Shown here: in pieces, positions 8,987 through 19,478 of the stretch
Layout: each line of letters starts with the position of its first letter
Position numbering within the stretch: the stretch's first letter is position 1
Assembly (NCBI RefSeq): GCF_900188355.1
Contig: NZ_FZNX01000002.1
Span: forward strand, 558,001 to 622,000
DNA length: 64,000 nucleotides
Source: Lutibacter flavus
GTDB lineage: Bacteria; Bacteroidota; Bacteroidia; Flavobacteriales; Flavobacteriaceae
Direction of reading: 5' to 3'
Program-made: the position numbers and the translations under genes
The notes under the pieces: model-generated
What the model was told of the DNA's origin: nothing
Seen by the model: only the letters and a program-made list of their open reading frames with translations
Databases searched by the model: none

Positions 8987-11900
8987 TTGATGAAAAATTT
9001 GTTGTTTTTTGTAATCTTGAATTACGTTTTAATATCCTGTAATTCTGATTCTGCGGAACAAGGTTTGTTTACTTTAAAAGATGATTCTATTGGTATTACA
9101 TTTAAAAACACGTTAAAATATTCGGAAGAATTGAACCCATACACTTACCGAAATTTTTATAACGGAGGAGGTGTGGCTTTGGGAGATATTAATAATGATG
9201 GATTATTAGATGTTTTTTTTACTGGAAACTTAGTAGATAACCAGTTGTATTTGAATAAAGGTAATTGGAAATTTGAAAATATAACAGATAATGCAGGAAT
9301 AGCCTGTGAAAATGTTTGGTCATCAGGAGTCACATTTGTAGATATTAATTATGATGGTTTTTTAGATATTTACGTTTGTAAGGCTGGTCCTCCAAGTGAT
9401 GATAGTAACAGGCATAATGAATTATTTATAAATAATGGAGATTTAACCTTTTCAGAACAATCAAAAAAATACGGATTAGATATTACTGGATTGGCTGTTC
9501 AAGCCAATTTTTTCGATTATGATAAAGATGGGGATTTAGATTGTTATTTATTAAGCAATTCTATAAGAGCGGTAGGAAATTATGACTTAATTAAAGATCA
9601 AAGAAATTTACCAACAGATACTGGAAATAAATTTCTAAGAAATGATAACGATTATTTTGTTGACGTAACTCAAGAAGCAAATGTATTTTCTAGTTCAATT
9701 GGATTTGGCTTGGGAATTACGGTGAGCGATTATAATAATGATACTTGGCCCGATGTTTTTATTTCAAATGATTTTTTTGAGAGAGATTATCTCTATACCA
9801 ATCAAAAAAACGGCACCTTTAAAGAAAACTTAGAATATCAGTTTGAATCCATTTCTATGGGTTCCATGGGAGCAGATGCAGCCGATTTAAATAACGATTC
9901 CAAAACAGATATTATGGTAACGGAAATGTTACCAAAAACATTAGAAAGACAACGTACAAAAACTCTTTTTGAATCTTGGAATAAATACGATATGGAAGTA
10001 AAAAATGGCTATCATTATCAATTTTCCAGAAATGCCTTGCATAGAAATATGGGGGATAGCACTTTTTTTGAAGTAAGCCGTTTTTCAAATGTTGCAGCAA
10101 CAGAATGGAGTTGGGCTTCCTTATTATTTGATGCTGATAATGATGGTTTAAAAGATATTTTTATAAGTAATGGTATTTATAAAGATTTGCTGGATAGAGA
10201 TTATTTGGTTTATATGGCGAATGAAGAGCAGATAAAGGATATGATAAAAAATGACAAACAAGTCATGAATAAATTAATCGACCTTATGCCCTCTCAACCT
10301 GTGCCAAATGTAGCCTATAAAAATCTAGGTGATTTCCAGTTTTCAGACCAGTCAAAAGAATGGGGTTTGGCAGAACCAAGTTTTAGTAATGGGAGTGCTT
10401 ATGGAGATTTAGATAATGATGGAGATTTGGATTTGGTGGTTAATAATGTAAACATGCCAGCGTTTGTTTATGAAAATAAAACGGATACAACTCAGCATAA
10501 AAGTATTACCATTAAATTAAGAGGAATAGATAAAAACACACAAGCTATTGGAGCAAAAGCAGAAATATTTTACAACCAAAATCAATATAGCATGTTAGAA
10601 AATTTCCCTTCAAGAGGGTTCGAAAGTTCAATTTCGAGCGATTTACTTTTTGGGGTTAATAATTCTAATTTAATTGATAGTTTAATAATTACCTGGTCAA
10701 ATGGATTTATAAATAAGTTTGAAAATTTGGCAACAAATAAAACGTATACATTCAGTCAACCAAATGATATTCCTATTGAAAATATAAAAAACAGTTATTT
10801 AACCAATTATAATCCGCTAAATAAATCTACCAAACTCTTTAATTTTAAACATAAAGAAAATAATTCAGTTGATTTTAATAGAGAACAACTATTGCCAGAA
10901 ATGTTTAATAATGAAGGCCCAAATATTGCTAGTGCTGATATAAATAATGATGGAAACCCAGATTTTTATATTGGTGGCGCCAAAGGGCACGGAGGAAAAT
11001 TATTTATTTCCCAAAAAGATAATTCCTACAAAGAAATTGCACAACCGTTTAATTTAAATTCAAAGTCGGAAGATACTGATGCCGTTTTTTTTGATAGTGA
11101 TAATGATGGGGATCTAGATTTATACGTTGCCAGTGGCGGAAAATCATTTTCTAAATTTGATTTTTCATTAAATGATAGATTGTATATAAATGATGGGAAG
11201 GGAAATTTCAGTTTAAATATTGAGTCGTTAAAATTTAATTCATTAATAAGCACTTCAACAGTTGCAGCATATGATTTTGATCAAGACGGAGATACAGATA
11301 TTTTTATAGGTGAGCGCTTTAAGGTTGAAACCTATGGAATTCCAACAAGCGGATATATATTGGAGAATAAAGGTGAAAATAAATTCAAAATATTGAATCC
11401 AGAGTCTTTACAAAATATTGGACTAATTACAGATGCTACTTGGGAAGATTTAAATAATGACGGGATAAAAGATCTTATAATTGTAGGTGAATGGATGCCT
11501 ATTTCAATTTTTATAAATAACAATGGTATTTTAGAAAATAAAACTGAAGAATTTGGATTAAGTGAAACTTCTGGGTATTGGAAAACTATAAAGATGGCAG
11601 ATTTAGATGCTGATGGAGATTTAGATTTTATAGCTGGTAATAAAGGAACAAACTCCTTTTTTAAGGAAGGAACAAGAATTTATATTTCAGATTTTGATAA
11701 CAATGGAACAATAGAGCAAATCATTTGCCATAAAAAGGATAATAATTACTATCCAATTGTTGATAGAGATGAGCTGGTATCCCAAATAGCAAGTTTAAAG
11801 CAAAAGCTTTTATTCTATAAAGATTACGCTAATGCAAATATGCAATCAATTTTCACCAAAAACCAATTGGAAAAAGCAGTTATTTTAGATGTTAAAGTTG

Positions 11901-12277
11901 TAAATACTACCTTATTTATTAATAAAAACAATACATTTATTGCTCAAAAATTACCTAATGAAATTCAATATTCAAATGTTGAAGCTATTGAAGTATTTGA
12001 TATAAATAACGATGGGAATTTAGATCTTTTGTTTGGAGGAAATCAATATTTAGTTAAGCCACAATTTGGACGACAAGATGCATCACAAGGTTGGTTGGTG
12101 TATGGAGATGAAAATCTGAAATTTAAGAATGTAATTCCGCTAAAAATAAAAGGTCAAATAAGAGATTTTAATATTGATAAAATCAATAAAAAAAATTATT
12201 TATTAACTACTATTAATAATGATAGTTTAAAAATTCATGAAATTACTAATGTAAAAATTGAAACAAAAAACAATTAG
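8987..12277 (+). CDS. Giant FG-GAP/VCBS-repeat lipoprotein with central ASPIC/UnbV domain (copy 1)
   Basis: This 1,096-residue lipoprotein has its lipobox Cys at 18 (YVLISC). I count seven DxDxDG-type FG-GAP/VCBS motifs in the N-terminal half, from DINNDGLLD to DLDNDGDLD. An ASPIC/UnbV domain follows at about 519-590 (AIGAKAEIFY, ITWSNG), and seven more motifs occupy the C-terminal half, from DINNDGNPD to DINNDGNLD. This suggests two seven-bladed, Ca-binding beta-propellers around a small domain, anchored in the outer membrane and probably facing outward. Related proteins (CRTAC1/UnbV type) occur beside SusCD genes in Bacteroidota, but no biochemical role is known to me. Glycan or protein binding in place of SusE/SusF is an inference. 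Two paralogues of the same length follow. Confidence 0.9.
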   Translation: MMKNLLFFVILNYVLISCNSDSAEQGLFTLKDDSIGITFKNTLKYSEELNPYTYRNFYNGGGVALGDINNDGLLDVFFTGNLVDNQLYLNKGNWKFENITDNAGIACENVWSSGVTFVDINYDGFLDIYVCKAGPPSDDSNRHNELFINNGDLTFSEQSKKYGLDITGLAVQANFFDYDKDGDLDCYLLSNSIRAVGNYDLIKDQRNLPTDTGNKFLRNDNDYFVDVTQEANVFSSSIGFGLGITVSDYNNDTWPDVFISNDFFERDYLYTNQKNGTFKENLEYQFESISMGSMGADAADLNNDSKTDIMVTEMLPKTLERQRTKTLFESWNKYDMEVKNGYHYQFSRNALHRNMGDSTFFEVSRFSNVAATEWSWASLLFDADNDGLKDIFISNGIYKDLLDRDYLVYMANEEQIKDMIKNDKQVMNKLIDLMPSQPVPNVAYKNLGDFQFSDQSKEWGLAEPSFSNGSAYGDLDNDGDLDLVVNNVNMPAFVYENKTDTTQHKSITIKLRGIDKNTQAIGAKAEIFYNQNQYSMLENFPSRGFESSISSDLLFGVNNSNLIDSLIITWSNGFINKFENLATNKTYTFSQPNDIPIENIKNSYLTNYNPLNKSTKLFNFKHKENNSVDFNREQLLPEMFNNEGPNIASADINNDGNPDFYIGGAKGHGGKLFISQKDNSYKEIAQPFNLNSKSEDTDAVFFDSDNDGDLDLYVASGGKSFSKFDFSLNDRLYINDGKGNFSLNIESLKFNSLISTSTVAAYDFDQDGDTDIFIGERFKVETYGIPTSGYILENKGENKFKILNPESLQNIGLITDATWEDLNNDGIKDLIIVGEWMPISIFINNNGILENKTEEFGLSETSGYWKTIKMADLDADGDLDFIAGNKGTNSFFKEGTRIYISDFDNNGTIEQIICHKKDNNYYPIVDRDELVSQIASLKQKLLFYKDYANANMQSIFTKNQLEKAVILDVKVVNTTLFINKNNTFIAQKLPNEIQYSNVEAIEVFDINNDGNLDLLFGGNQYLVKPQFGRQDASQGWLVYGDENLKFKNVIPLKIKGQIRDFNIDKINKKNYLLTTINNDSLKIHEITNVKIETKNN

Positions 12278-12317
12278 TGATTTCATATATTATATAAAAA
12301 AACAAAAATATTTAAAT

Positions 12318-12893
12318 ATGAAATTAAAAGGCTTAAATAAGATATTTCTTTTAATATTAATTCTTTTTACATATTCCTGTCAGTCGGAATATACAAAACT
12401 AGTTAAAACGGAGCTTGCAAGTGGTAAGCTAAATGATTCTGTTTTTTATGGTTTAAAATTTGGACAAACAAAAGATGATTTTTATAAGATTTGTTGGGAT
12501 CTTAACAAAGAAGGAATCGCCACTCATGGTCCGACAAACAGCTATGTTCAAGCAATTTTAAGCACTCAAGATTCCACAAAATTAACAGACAATATAAGAA
12601 TGTTATTTTATGCAAAATTTAACCCTGATGATATTATTACATCAATGGATGTTAAGTTCTCATATGTGGCTTGGGCTCCTTGGAATGATGATTTGATGGC
12701 AGATAAATTGCTACCAAAAGTTCAAGATACTTTGATGAAGTGGTATCCAGGAAATCCTTTTATTAATGTTAAAAATAATATTTTTGTAAAGGTAGATGGT
12801 AACAGACAAATTCAGTTGGTTCAGGAATCTGATAGAGATGTGTCAGTTATAATTGAAAATTTGTCTTATAAGTTTAATAACTTGAATAAGTAA
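12318..12893 (+). CDS. Small uncharacterised lipoprotein
   Basis: This 191-residue protein has a lipoprotein signal with Cys 21 (LILFTYSC). I chose the ATG at 12318 over the in-frame ATG at 12258 because the earlier start overlaps the previous gene and puts about 20 polar residues before the signal peptide. The mature protein is mixed alpha/beta with aromatic stretches such as YVAWAPWNDD and WYPGNPF. I recognise no family. It sits between two paralogous giant repeat lipoproteins in the same direction, so it probably belongs to the same operon and surface complex. Function unknown. Confidence 0.75.
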   Translation: MKLKGLNKIFLLILILFTYSCQSEYTKLVKTELASGKLNDSVFYGLKFGQTKDDFYKICWDLNKEGIATHGPTNSYVQAILSTQDSTKLTDNIRMLFYAKFNPDDIITSMDVKFSYVAWAPWNDDLMADKLLPKVQDTLMKWYPGNPFINVKNNIFVKVDGNRQIQLVQESDRDVSVIIENLSYKFNNLNK

Positions 12894-12901
12894 TAAAAAA
12901 A

Positions 12902-14722
12902 ATGAAGAAACATATTTATATTATTTGCTTTCTTACTTTATTATTTTCTTGTAGTAAGAAGGAAGTATTAAAACAAGAAACAAAACAAGAAACAAAACAG
13001 CAGTTTGAGTTATTGTCACCTGAAATTACAGGAATTAATTTCAGTAATGATTTAGTTTCTTCTAATGAATTTAACGTATACAAATACAGAAATTTTTATA
13101 ATGGAGGTGGTGTTGCAATAGGAGATATCAACAATGATGGATTACAAGATATTTACCTTACTTCAAACTTAAATGAGAACAAACTTTATTTAAATAAAGG
13201 AGATTTCAAATTTGAAGACATCACCAAAAAAGCAAATGTTGGAGGTGCAAAAGCTTGGTCAACAGGAGTTTCAATGGTTGATATTAACGCAGATGGTTTT
13301 CTGGATATTTATGTTTGTAATTCTGGAGATGTGACGGGTGATAATAAGCAGAATGAATTTTTTATAAATAATGGTGATTTAACTTTTTCAGAAAAGGCAG
13401 CTGAATTTGGATTAGACGATAAAGGCTATTCAACACATGCATCATTTTTTGATTATGATAAGGATGGAGATTTAGACGTTTATTTATTAAATAATTCTTA
13501 CCAATCTATTGGTAGTTTCAACTTAACAAAAAATGAACGACCAATTAGAGATGTTTTAGGAGGTGACAAATTTTTTGAAAACCAAGATGGAAAATTTATA
13601 GATGTAAGTGAAAAAGCAGGTATTTATGGTAGCGTAATTGGATTTGGTTTAGGTGTTACCGTTGGAGATATGAATGATGACAATTGGGAAGATATTTATG
13701 TTTCTAATGATTTTTTTGAAAGAGATTATTTATACATTAATCAAAAAGATGGAACCTTTAAAGAATGTTTAACAAGTTCTTTAAATTCTATAAGTGGAGC
13801 ATCTATGGGTGCAGATGCTGCAGATATTAATAATGATGGTTACAATGATATATTTGTAACCGAAATGCTTCCTAGTGAATATGACAGGCTAAAAACAGTT
13901 ACAACGTTTGAAGATTGGAACAAGTACCAATACAATCTGAAAAATGATTATTACCATCAGTTTACTAGAAATATGTTACAACTAAACAATAGTGATTTAA
14001 CCTTTAGTGAAGTTGGCAGATTTAGTGGTGTTGAGGCGTCAGACTGGAGTTGGGGAGCATTGTTTTTTGATATGAATAATGATGGATTAAAAGATTTATT
14101 TATAGCGAATGGTATTTATAAAGATTTAACCAATCAAGATTATTTAAAATATATTTCAAATGAGGAGGTTATTGTGTCAATTATGGAAAATAATCAATTA
14201 GATTATAAAAAACTGATCGATATAATTCCATCGAATAAAGTAAAAAACCACGCCTATATTAACACGGGAGAATTAAAATTTGAACGTACGGAAAATGGAT
14301 TAAATACAGAAGGTTTTTCGAACGGTGCCGCTTATGGTGATTTAGATAATGATGGAGATTTAGACTTGATTGTAAACAATGTAAACATGCCATTGTTTAT
14401 TTATAAAAACAACTTAAATACTGCTAATAATTATTTAAAGGTAATTTTAGAAGGAGATGGATTGAATAAAAATGCCATTGGTGCAAAATTAAAGCTTACT
14501 AGTAAAACAAATTCATTTTATCTTGAGCAACAACCTGTAAGAGGTTTTCAATCTTCAATGGATAACAGACCAAATTTTGGATTTAAAGAGAAAGACAGTT
14601 TATCATTAATGATTACTTGGCCTTCTGGTAAAATCACTCAAGTAAATAATGTTGAAGTAAATAAAACCATTACATTAAATGAAAAAGATGCTGTTTTAAT
14701 TGCTGAAAATTCTTCTGAATAA
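12902..14722 (+). CDS. Giant repeat lipoprotein copy 2, N-terminal part (propeller 1 + ASPIC/UnbV), ends at in-frame TAA
   Basis: This 606-residue product has lipobox Cys 17 (LTLLFSC), a charged Lys/Glu/Gln linker, seven DxDxDG-type motifs (DINNDGLQD to DLDNDGDLD) and the ASPIC/UnbV domain at about 522-594. It stops at TAA 14720-14722. The same frame continues without another stop to 16195 and encodes the rest of the family's layout. Joined, 12902-16195 would be 1,097 codons apart from the stop, matching copies 1 (1,096) and 3 (1,093). The stop falls in the linker before the second propeller, so the truncated product could fold as one propeller plus UnbV. It is either a nonsense mutation, a recoded stop or a base-call error. 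Confidence 0.85.
   Translation: MKKHIYIICFLTLLFSCSKKEVLKQETKQETKQQFELLSPEITGINFSNDLVSSNEFNVYKYRNFYNGGGVAIGDINNDGLQDIYLTSNLNENKLYLNKGDFKFEDITKKANVGGAKAWSTGVSMVDINADGFLDIYVCNSGDVTGDNKQNEFFINNGDLTFSEKAAEFGLDDKGYSTHASFFDYDKDGDLDVYLLNNSYQSIGSFNLTKNERPIRDVLGGDKFFENQDGKFIDVSEKAGIYGSVIGFGLGVTVGDMNDDNWEDIYVSNDFFERDYLYINQKDGTFKECLTSSLNSISGASMGADAADINNDGYNDIFVTEMLPSEYDRLKTVTTFEDWNKYQYNLKNDYYHQFTRNMLQLNNSDLTFSEVGRFSGVEASDWSWGALFFDMNNDGLKDLFIANGIYKDLTNQDYLKYISNEEVIVSIMENNQLDYKKLIDIIPSNKVKNHAYINTGELKFERTENGLNTEGFSNGAAYGDLDNDGDLDLIVNNVNMPLFIYKNNLNTANNYLKVILEGDGLNKNAIGAKLKLTSKTNSFYLEQQPVRGFQSSMDNRPNFGFKEKDSLSLMITWPSGKITQVNNVEVNKTITLNEKDAVLIAENSSE
12971..13000 (+). repeat. 12-bp tandem repeat in the lipoprotein linker
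   Basis: Two full copies and a half copy of AAACAAGAAACA encode the repeated KQET linker just after the lipidated cysteine of giant lipoprotein copy 2. It is a likely slippage site that keeps frame because the unit is a multiple of three. Confidence 0.8.
14720..14722 (+). other. In-frame TAA interrupting giant lipoprotein copy 2
   Basis: Context is TCT TCT GAA TAA AAA GGT. Codons on both sides share one frame, and downstream codons 14723-14815 encode the family-conserved segment before the second propeller (IDFIHKENNFIDFN; copy 1 has FNFKHKENNSVDFN). A single substitution would restore a sense codon. Confidence 0.85.
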
Positions 14723-16195
14723 AAAGGTGAGAGTACTCTTTTTACTAAAAATGAAAACACTATTGATTTTATTCATAAAGAAAATAATTTTATAGATTTT
14801 AATATAGATAGGTTATTGCCTTTTATGAGAAGTACGGAAGGACCTAAAATGTCTGTAGCTGATGTTAATAATGATGGTGAAGATGATATTTTTATAGCTG
14901 GGTCTAAAAATAATTCATCAAAATTATTCTTGCAAAAAAAATCTCATTTTAAAGAGCGTAAAATAACCGATTTTGAAAATAACAAGGCAGCAGAAGATGC
15001 TGAAAGCGTATTTTTTGATGCAGATGGCGATGGCGATTTAGACCTTTATGTATGCAGTGGAGGAGTAGAGTATTCAAAATTTAGTCCGAATTATTTGGAT
15101 AAACTTTACCTGAATGATGGGAAAGGTAATTTTACAGTTTCAAATCAAATATTACCTACATTAAATGGCTATCATAGCAGTAGTACAATTGCAGTAGCGG
15201 ATATTGATAATGACAATGATTTAGATTTATTTATTGGTGAAAGAACTATTCCGAATGCTTACGGGGCTCCAGGTTCAGGTTTTTTACTTGTAAATGATGG
15301 AAAGGGTAATTTTACAGAAGAATCGAGTTCTCTTGCTCCAAAATTTAAAGATTTAGGAATGATAACTGATGCAGTTTTTATAGATATTAATAACGATTCT
15401 TATAAAGATTTGGTTGTTGTTGGTGAGTTTATGGGAATTCAGGTTTTTGAAAACAATAAAGGAACCTTCAAGGAATCAAATAATAATTCTGTATCAAATT
15501 TAAAAGGCTGGTGGAATACCATTGAACAAAGTGATTTAGATAATGATGGAGATTTGGATCTAATTGTAGGAAATCATGGGTTAAATAGTAGATTTAAGGC
15601 TTCCGTAAGTGAACCAATAAAACTATTTGTTAATGATTATGATGGAAACAGTTTTTTAGACCCAATTTTATCGTTTACGGCTAAAAACGGCAAACAATAT
15701 CCATATGCTTTAAGACACAATTTGGTAGATCAATTAAAATATTTAAGTAAAAAATATCCAGATTATGAATCTTTTAAAAATGCTTCAATTGAAGATATTT
15801 TTACCAAAGAGCAATTAGATAAAAGTATAATCTTAGAAGCAAATACCTTAAGTTCGGTTATTTTAATAAATACAGGAGATTTTAATTTTGAAGTAAAAGA
15901 ATTGCCTTTTGAAACTCAATTTTCTCCCGTATATGCTATAACAATTAATGATTTTGATAATGATGGAGACCAAGACATCATTTTAGGAGGAAATTTAGAT
16001 GGTGTAATGCCGGAATTTGGAAGATATGATGCATCTTTTGGTAATTATTTAGAGAATATGGGAAATGCCAAATTTAAATACCATAAAACGGGGAATGGTT
16101 TAAAAATTAATGGACAAATAAGAGATATAAAAATAGTAAATAATAGAATTTTTATAACTAAAAATAACGACTCATTAGAGGTTTATAATTATTAA
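14723..16195 (+). pseudogene. Giant repeat lipoprotein copy 2, C-terminal part (second propeller) downstream of the in-frame stop
   Basis: This is the in-frame continuation of 12902-14722. It carries seven more FG-GAP/VCBS-type motifs (DVNNDGEDD, DADGDGDLD, DIDNDNDLD, DINNDSYKD, DLDNDGDLD, DYDGNSFLD, DFDNDGDQD) and ends like copy 1 (GQIRDIKI, NDSLEVYNY). It has no signal peptide and no plausible initiation site of its own: the longest start-to-stop frame begins at a TTG (14816) inside the conserved segment. Unless the stop is read through, this half is probably not exported. Codon use and motif conservation look intact, so the interruption is recent or is not a real null. Confidence 0.75.
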
Positions 16196-16196
16196 T

Positions 16197-19100
16197 ATGA
16201 TAAAAAGAATAGTCTTTATTTTTCTACTAATTGTTGGTTGCTCTAAAAAGCAAGACAAAACGAATGAAGAAGTAAGTAGCGGAGAAAATGCAGCTTTTTC
16301 AAATGTTGATTCTGGTGTTTCAGGCATTGATTTTTCAAATGATTTAGTGTCAAGCGGCACATTAAATATAATTGAATATTTATATTATTATAATGGTGGG
16401 GGAGTTGCTATAGGAGATGTGAATAATGATGGATTGGATGATATTTACCTTTCCGCAAATCAAAAACCAGATAAGTTATATTTAAACTTAGGAAATTTAA
16501 AATTCAAAGATATCTCTTTAGCCAGCGGAATAAGTCAGGAGGCAACATGGTCTACTGGAGTTACTATGGTAGATGTAAATAATGATGGATTTTTAGATAT
16601 TTATGTTTGCAAAGTTGGCGATTATAAGGGGCTAAAAGCGAGTAATGAATTGTATATAAACAACGGAGATAATACATTTAAAGAACAAGCTAAGGATTTT
16701 GGAATAAATTTTTCTGGGTTTTCAACACAAGCGTCATTTTTTGATTATGATAAAGATGGTGATATGGATATGTATTTACTAAATCATTCTGTTCATTCAA
16801 CATATTCATACGGGAATTCAAATTTAAGAACCAAGTCAGATCCTCTTTCCGGAGATGTTTTTTATGAAAATAAAACAAAGAACGGTACAACTAAATTTAT
16901 TGATATTACTAAAGATGCTGGAATTTATAACAGCCCACTAGGTTATGGGCTTGCAATAGCTACTTCAGATATTAATAATGATGGTTTTATTGATATTTAT
17001 GTTGGAAACGATTTTCATGAAAATGATTATCTGTATATAAATAATGGAGATAAAACATTTACTGAAGAAAGTGCAAAATATTTTAATCATACTTCAAGAT
17101 TTACAATGGGAGTTGATATTGCAGACATTACCAATAATGGAAATTTGGATGTGATTACCTTAGATATGATGCCTTATAAAGCGGAAATATTTTTAAAATC
17201 TGGAGGTGAGGATACTGATAAAATAAATCAAATAAAAAAATCTTTTGGTTTTCAGCAGCAATATGCAAGAAATCATTTGCAATTAAACAATGGAAAATAT
17301 TTTGTTGATGCTGCATTAATTACTGAAACACATGCAACTGATTGGAGTTGGTCACCATTAATTATGGATTATAATAATGATGGTTTAAATGATATTTATA
17401 TAACTAACGGAATATACAAAAGGCCTAACGATTTAGATTATATAAATTACCTTAGTAATTTGGATTTTGCCAAATACACTGAAAATTTACAAGATACCTT
17501 AGAGCAAAAGTTAATTAACACAATGCCAATGATTAACTTACCAAATGTGTTATTTCAAAACAATGGAGATTTGACATTTCAAAAAACGCTTGTAGACCAA
17601 AATAACACGAGTACCTATTCAAATGGGGCAGCGTATTCAGATTTAGATTTAGATGGTGATATAGATATTGTTGTTAATAATATAAATGATAAAGCTACCC
17701 TTTTAGAAAACAAAACAGCTCAAGAAAATGGCCCTAATTTTTTAACGGTTAATCTTTTAGAATCTAATAAAAGTATAAATACAAATGGTGCAAAAGTATA
17801 TTTATATGCAAATGGAAAACAATTTTACAAAGAGCAAACAACTGTAAAAGGATTTTTATCAAGTTCTACAAGACAAGTGCATTTTGGTTTGGATAAATTG
17901 ACATCTGTTGATTCTATTAAAGTTGTTTGGAATGATGGAACGGAATCCGCTGTTAAAGAAATAAATGTCAATTCACTTGTTACTATCTCTAAAGAAAATA
18001 CTTCAAAATATAATTATAATTCGGCACCAAAAATCGAGTTTAATCAATTTGATTATGTTCATAAAGAAAATAATTACTTAGATTATGAAAGAGAGGCTTT
18101 AATTCCAGAAAACCTTTCAATTGAAGGTCCATCTGTTATTCAGGCAGATTTTAATGCAGATGGATTGAATGATTTATTTATTGGTGGAGCTAGAAATCAA
18201 GCTCCGGTATTGTACTTGCAAAATAAAGAGGGTGAATATAAGATTAAAAATACACCTGTTTTTTTGAAAGATAATATTTATGAAGATGTTGATGCTGTGG
18301 CTTTTGACATTGATGGTGATAATGATCTAGATATTTATGCATTAAGTGGTGGAAACGACCATAAAGAAGGTGATCCAATGCTTGAAGATAGAGTTTATAT
18401 TAATGATGGAAAAGGAAACTTTACCAAACTTAATTCTAACCTCTTAGCAACTAATGGAGGTTCAGTTTCTAGTTTTGATTATGATAATGATGGATTGGAA
18501 GATTTATTTATAGGAAACAGATCAATTCCCGGCGCATATGGCCTATCTCCATTTAGTTTTATTCTAAAAAATAAGGGTCAAAACAGTTTTGAAATTACAG
18601 AGAAAAAACGATTTGGGATGGTAACCGATAGTCAATGGATTGATATTGATAGTGATGGACAAGTAGAATTAATTATGGCAGGAGATTGGATGCCAATTAC
18701 AGTTTTATCTTATAATAAGGAGGGCAAATTTGATAATAAAACAAAACAATTTGGTTTAGATAAAACCAATGGTATGTGGAATGTTATTAATGTTTCAGAT
18801 ATAAATAATGATGGACGATTGGATATAATTGCTGGAAATACAGGGTTAAATTTTAAGTGGAAAGCTTCAATTGAAAAACCTGTGAAATTATATTTAGATG
18901 ATTTTGATGCTAATGAGCAATTAGATCAGCTTATTTTTTATGACTATTTTGGAAAATATGTGCCATTTGCCTCAAAAGATAAGCTTATGCAACAACTACC
19001 ATCGTTAAAAAAGAAATTTTTAAACTACAGCACATTCTCAAATGTAGAAACCGTATTTGATCTTACACAAAAAAAAGAATCAGATATTTTAGAAACCAAA

Positions 19101-19478
19101 TATATTTATGAATTGAGATCTATGGTATATTTAAACAACAGTGCTAATTTTATACAGTCACCTTTACCAAAAGAAGCACAGTTAAGTACTGTTGAAGATA
19201 TTTTAGTAAATAATGAGGAAATACTTTTTACTGGTAACTATTATGGATTTACAACTGAATTGGGAGAATCTTCCTCTAATTCTGGAGGTATAATAGCATC
19301 TCATGAAAATGACAGTTTTAAGTATGAGAGTTCCTTAAATCTTCCAAAAAAATTTAGTGGCAGAAAAATTGTAAAATTAAAAGAAGATTCTTTTTTAATA
19401 ATATCAAATGACGGGAAGTCATATATTGTAAATTCAAAAAAACAGAAAGTTAACAAGAATGAAACATTTAAAAACTAA
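16197..19478 (+). CDS. Giant FG-GAP/VCBS-repeat lipoprotein with ASPIC/UnbV domain (copy 3)
   Basis: This 1,093-residue lipoprotein has Cys 15 in the lipobox (LLIVGC). It has the same layout as copies 1 and 2: seven DxDxDG-type motifs (DVNNDGLDD to DLDLDGDID), ASPIC/UnbV at about 527-598 (VVWNDGTES), then a second propeller with six clear motifs (DFNADGLND, DIDGDNDLD, DYDNDGLED, DIDSDGQVE, DINNDGRLD, DFDANEQLD) and a degenerate seventh. It is more divergent than copies 1 and 2 are from each other (DFHENDYLY in place of DFFERDYLY). It starts 1 bp after the copy 2 frame ends and overlaps the PAP2 gene by 20 bp, so translational coupling is likely. Surface location and Ca binding are inferred. 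Confidence 0.9.
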   Translation: MIKRIVFIFLLIVGCSKKQDKTNEEVSSGENAAFSNVDSGVSGIDFSNDLVSSGTLNIIEYLYYYNGGGVAIGDVNNDGLDDIYLSANQKPDKLYLNLGNLKFKDISLASGISQEATWSTGVTMVDVNNDGFLDIYVCKVGDYKGLKASNELYINNGDNTFKEQAKDFGINFSGFSTQASFFDYDKDGDMDMYLLNHSVHSTYSYGNSNLRTKSDPLSGDVFYENKTKNGTTKFIDITKDAGIYNSPLGYGLAIATSDINNDGFIDIYVGNDFHENDYLYINNGDKTFTEESAKYFNHTSRFTMGVDIADITNNGNLDVITLDMMPYKAEIFLKSGGEDTDKINQIKKSFGFQQQYARNHLQLNNGKYFVDAALITETHATDWSWSPLIMDYNNDGLNDIYITNGIYKRPNDLDYINYLSNLDFAKYTENLQDTLEQKLINTMPMINLPNVLFQNNGDLTFQKTLVDQNNTSTYSNGAAYSDLDLDGDIDIVVNNINDKATLLENKTAQENGPNFLTVNLLESNKSINTNGAKVYLYANGKQFYKEQTTVKGFLSSSTRQVHFGLDKLTSVDSIKVVWNDGTESAVKEINVNSLVTISKENTSKYNYNSAPKIEFNQFDYVHKENNYLDYEREALIPENLSIEGPSVIQADFNADGLNDLFIGGARNQAPVLYLQNKEGEYKIKNTPVFLKDNIYEDVDAVAFDIDGDNDLDIYALSGGNDHKEGDPMLEDRVYINDGKGNFTKLNSNLLATNGGSVSSFDYDNDGLEDLFIGNRSIPGAYGLSPFSFILKNKGQNSFEITEKKRFGMVTDSQWIDIDSDGQVELIMAGDWMPITVLSYNKEGKFDNKTKQFGLDKTNGMWNVINVSDINNDGRLDIIAGNTGLNFKWKASIEKPVKLYLDDFDANEQLDQLIFYDYFGKYVPFASKDKLMQQLPSLKKKFLNYSTFSNVETVFDLTQKKESDILETKYIYELRSMVYLNNSANFIQSPLPKEAQLSTVEDILVNNEEILFTGNYYGFTTELGESSSNSGGIIASHENDSFKYESSLNLPKKFSGRKIVKLKEDSFLIISNDGKSYIVNSKKQKVNKNETFKN

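Noticed and set aside
12258-12893. Start of the small lipoprotein at 12258
   Set aside because: It overlaps the preceding gene and would place 20 polar residues before the lipoprotein signal, which begins cleanly at 12318.
12902-16195. A frameshift as the cause of the split giant lipoprotein
   Set aside because: Both parts are in the same frame and the intervening codons encode conserved family sequence, so a single nonsense codon explains it without an indel.
14816-16195. An independent gene starting at 14816
   Set aside because: The start would be a TTG inside the conserved linker, with no signal peptide and no promoter; it is the continuation of the upstream frame.
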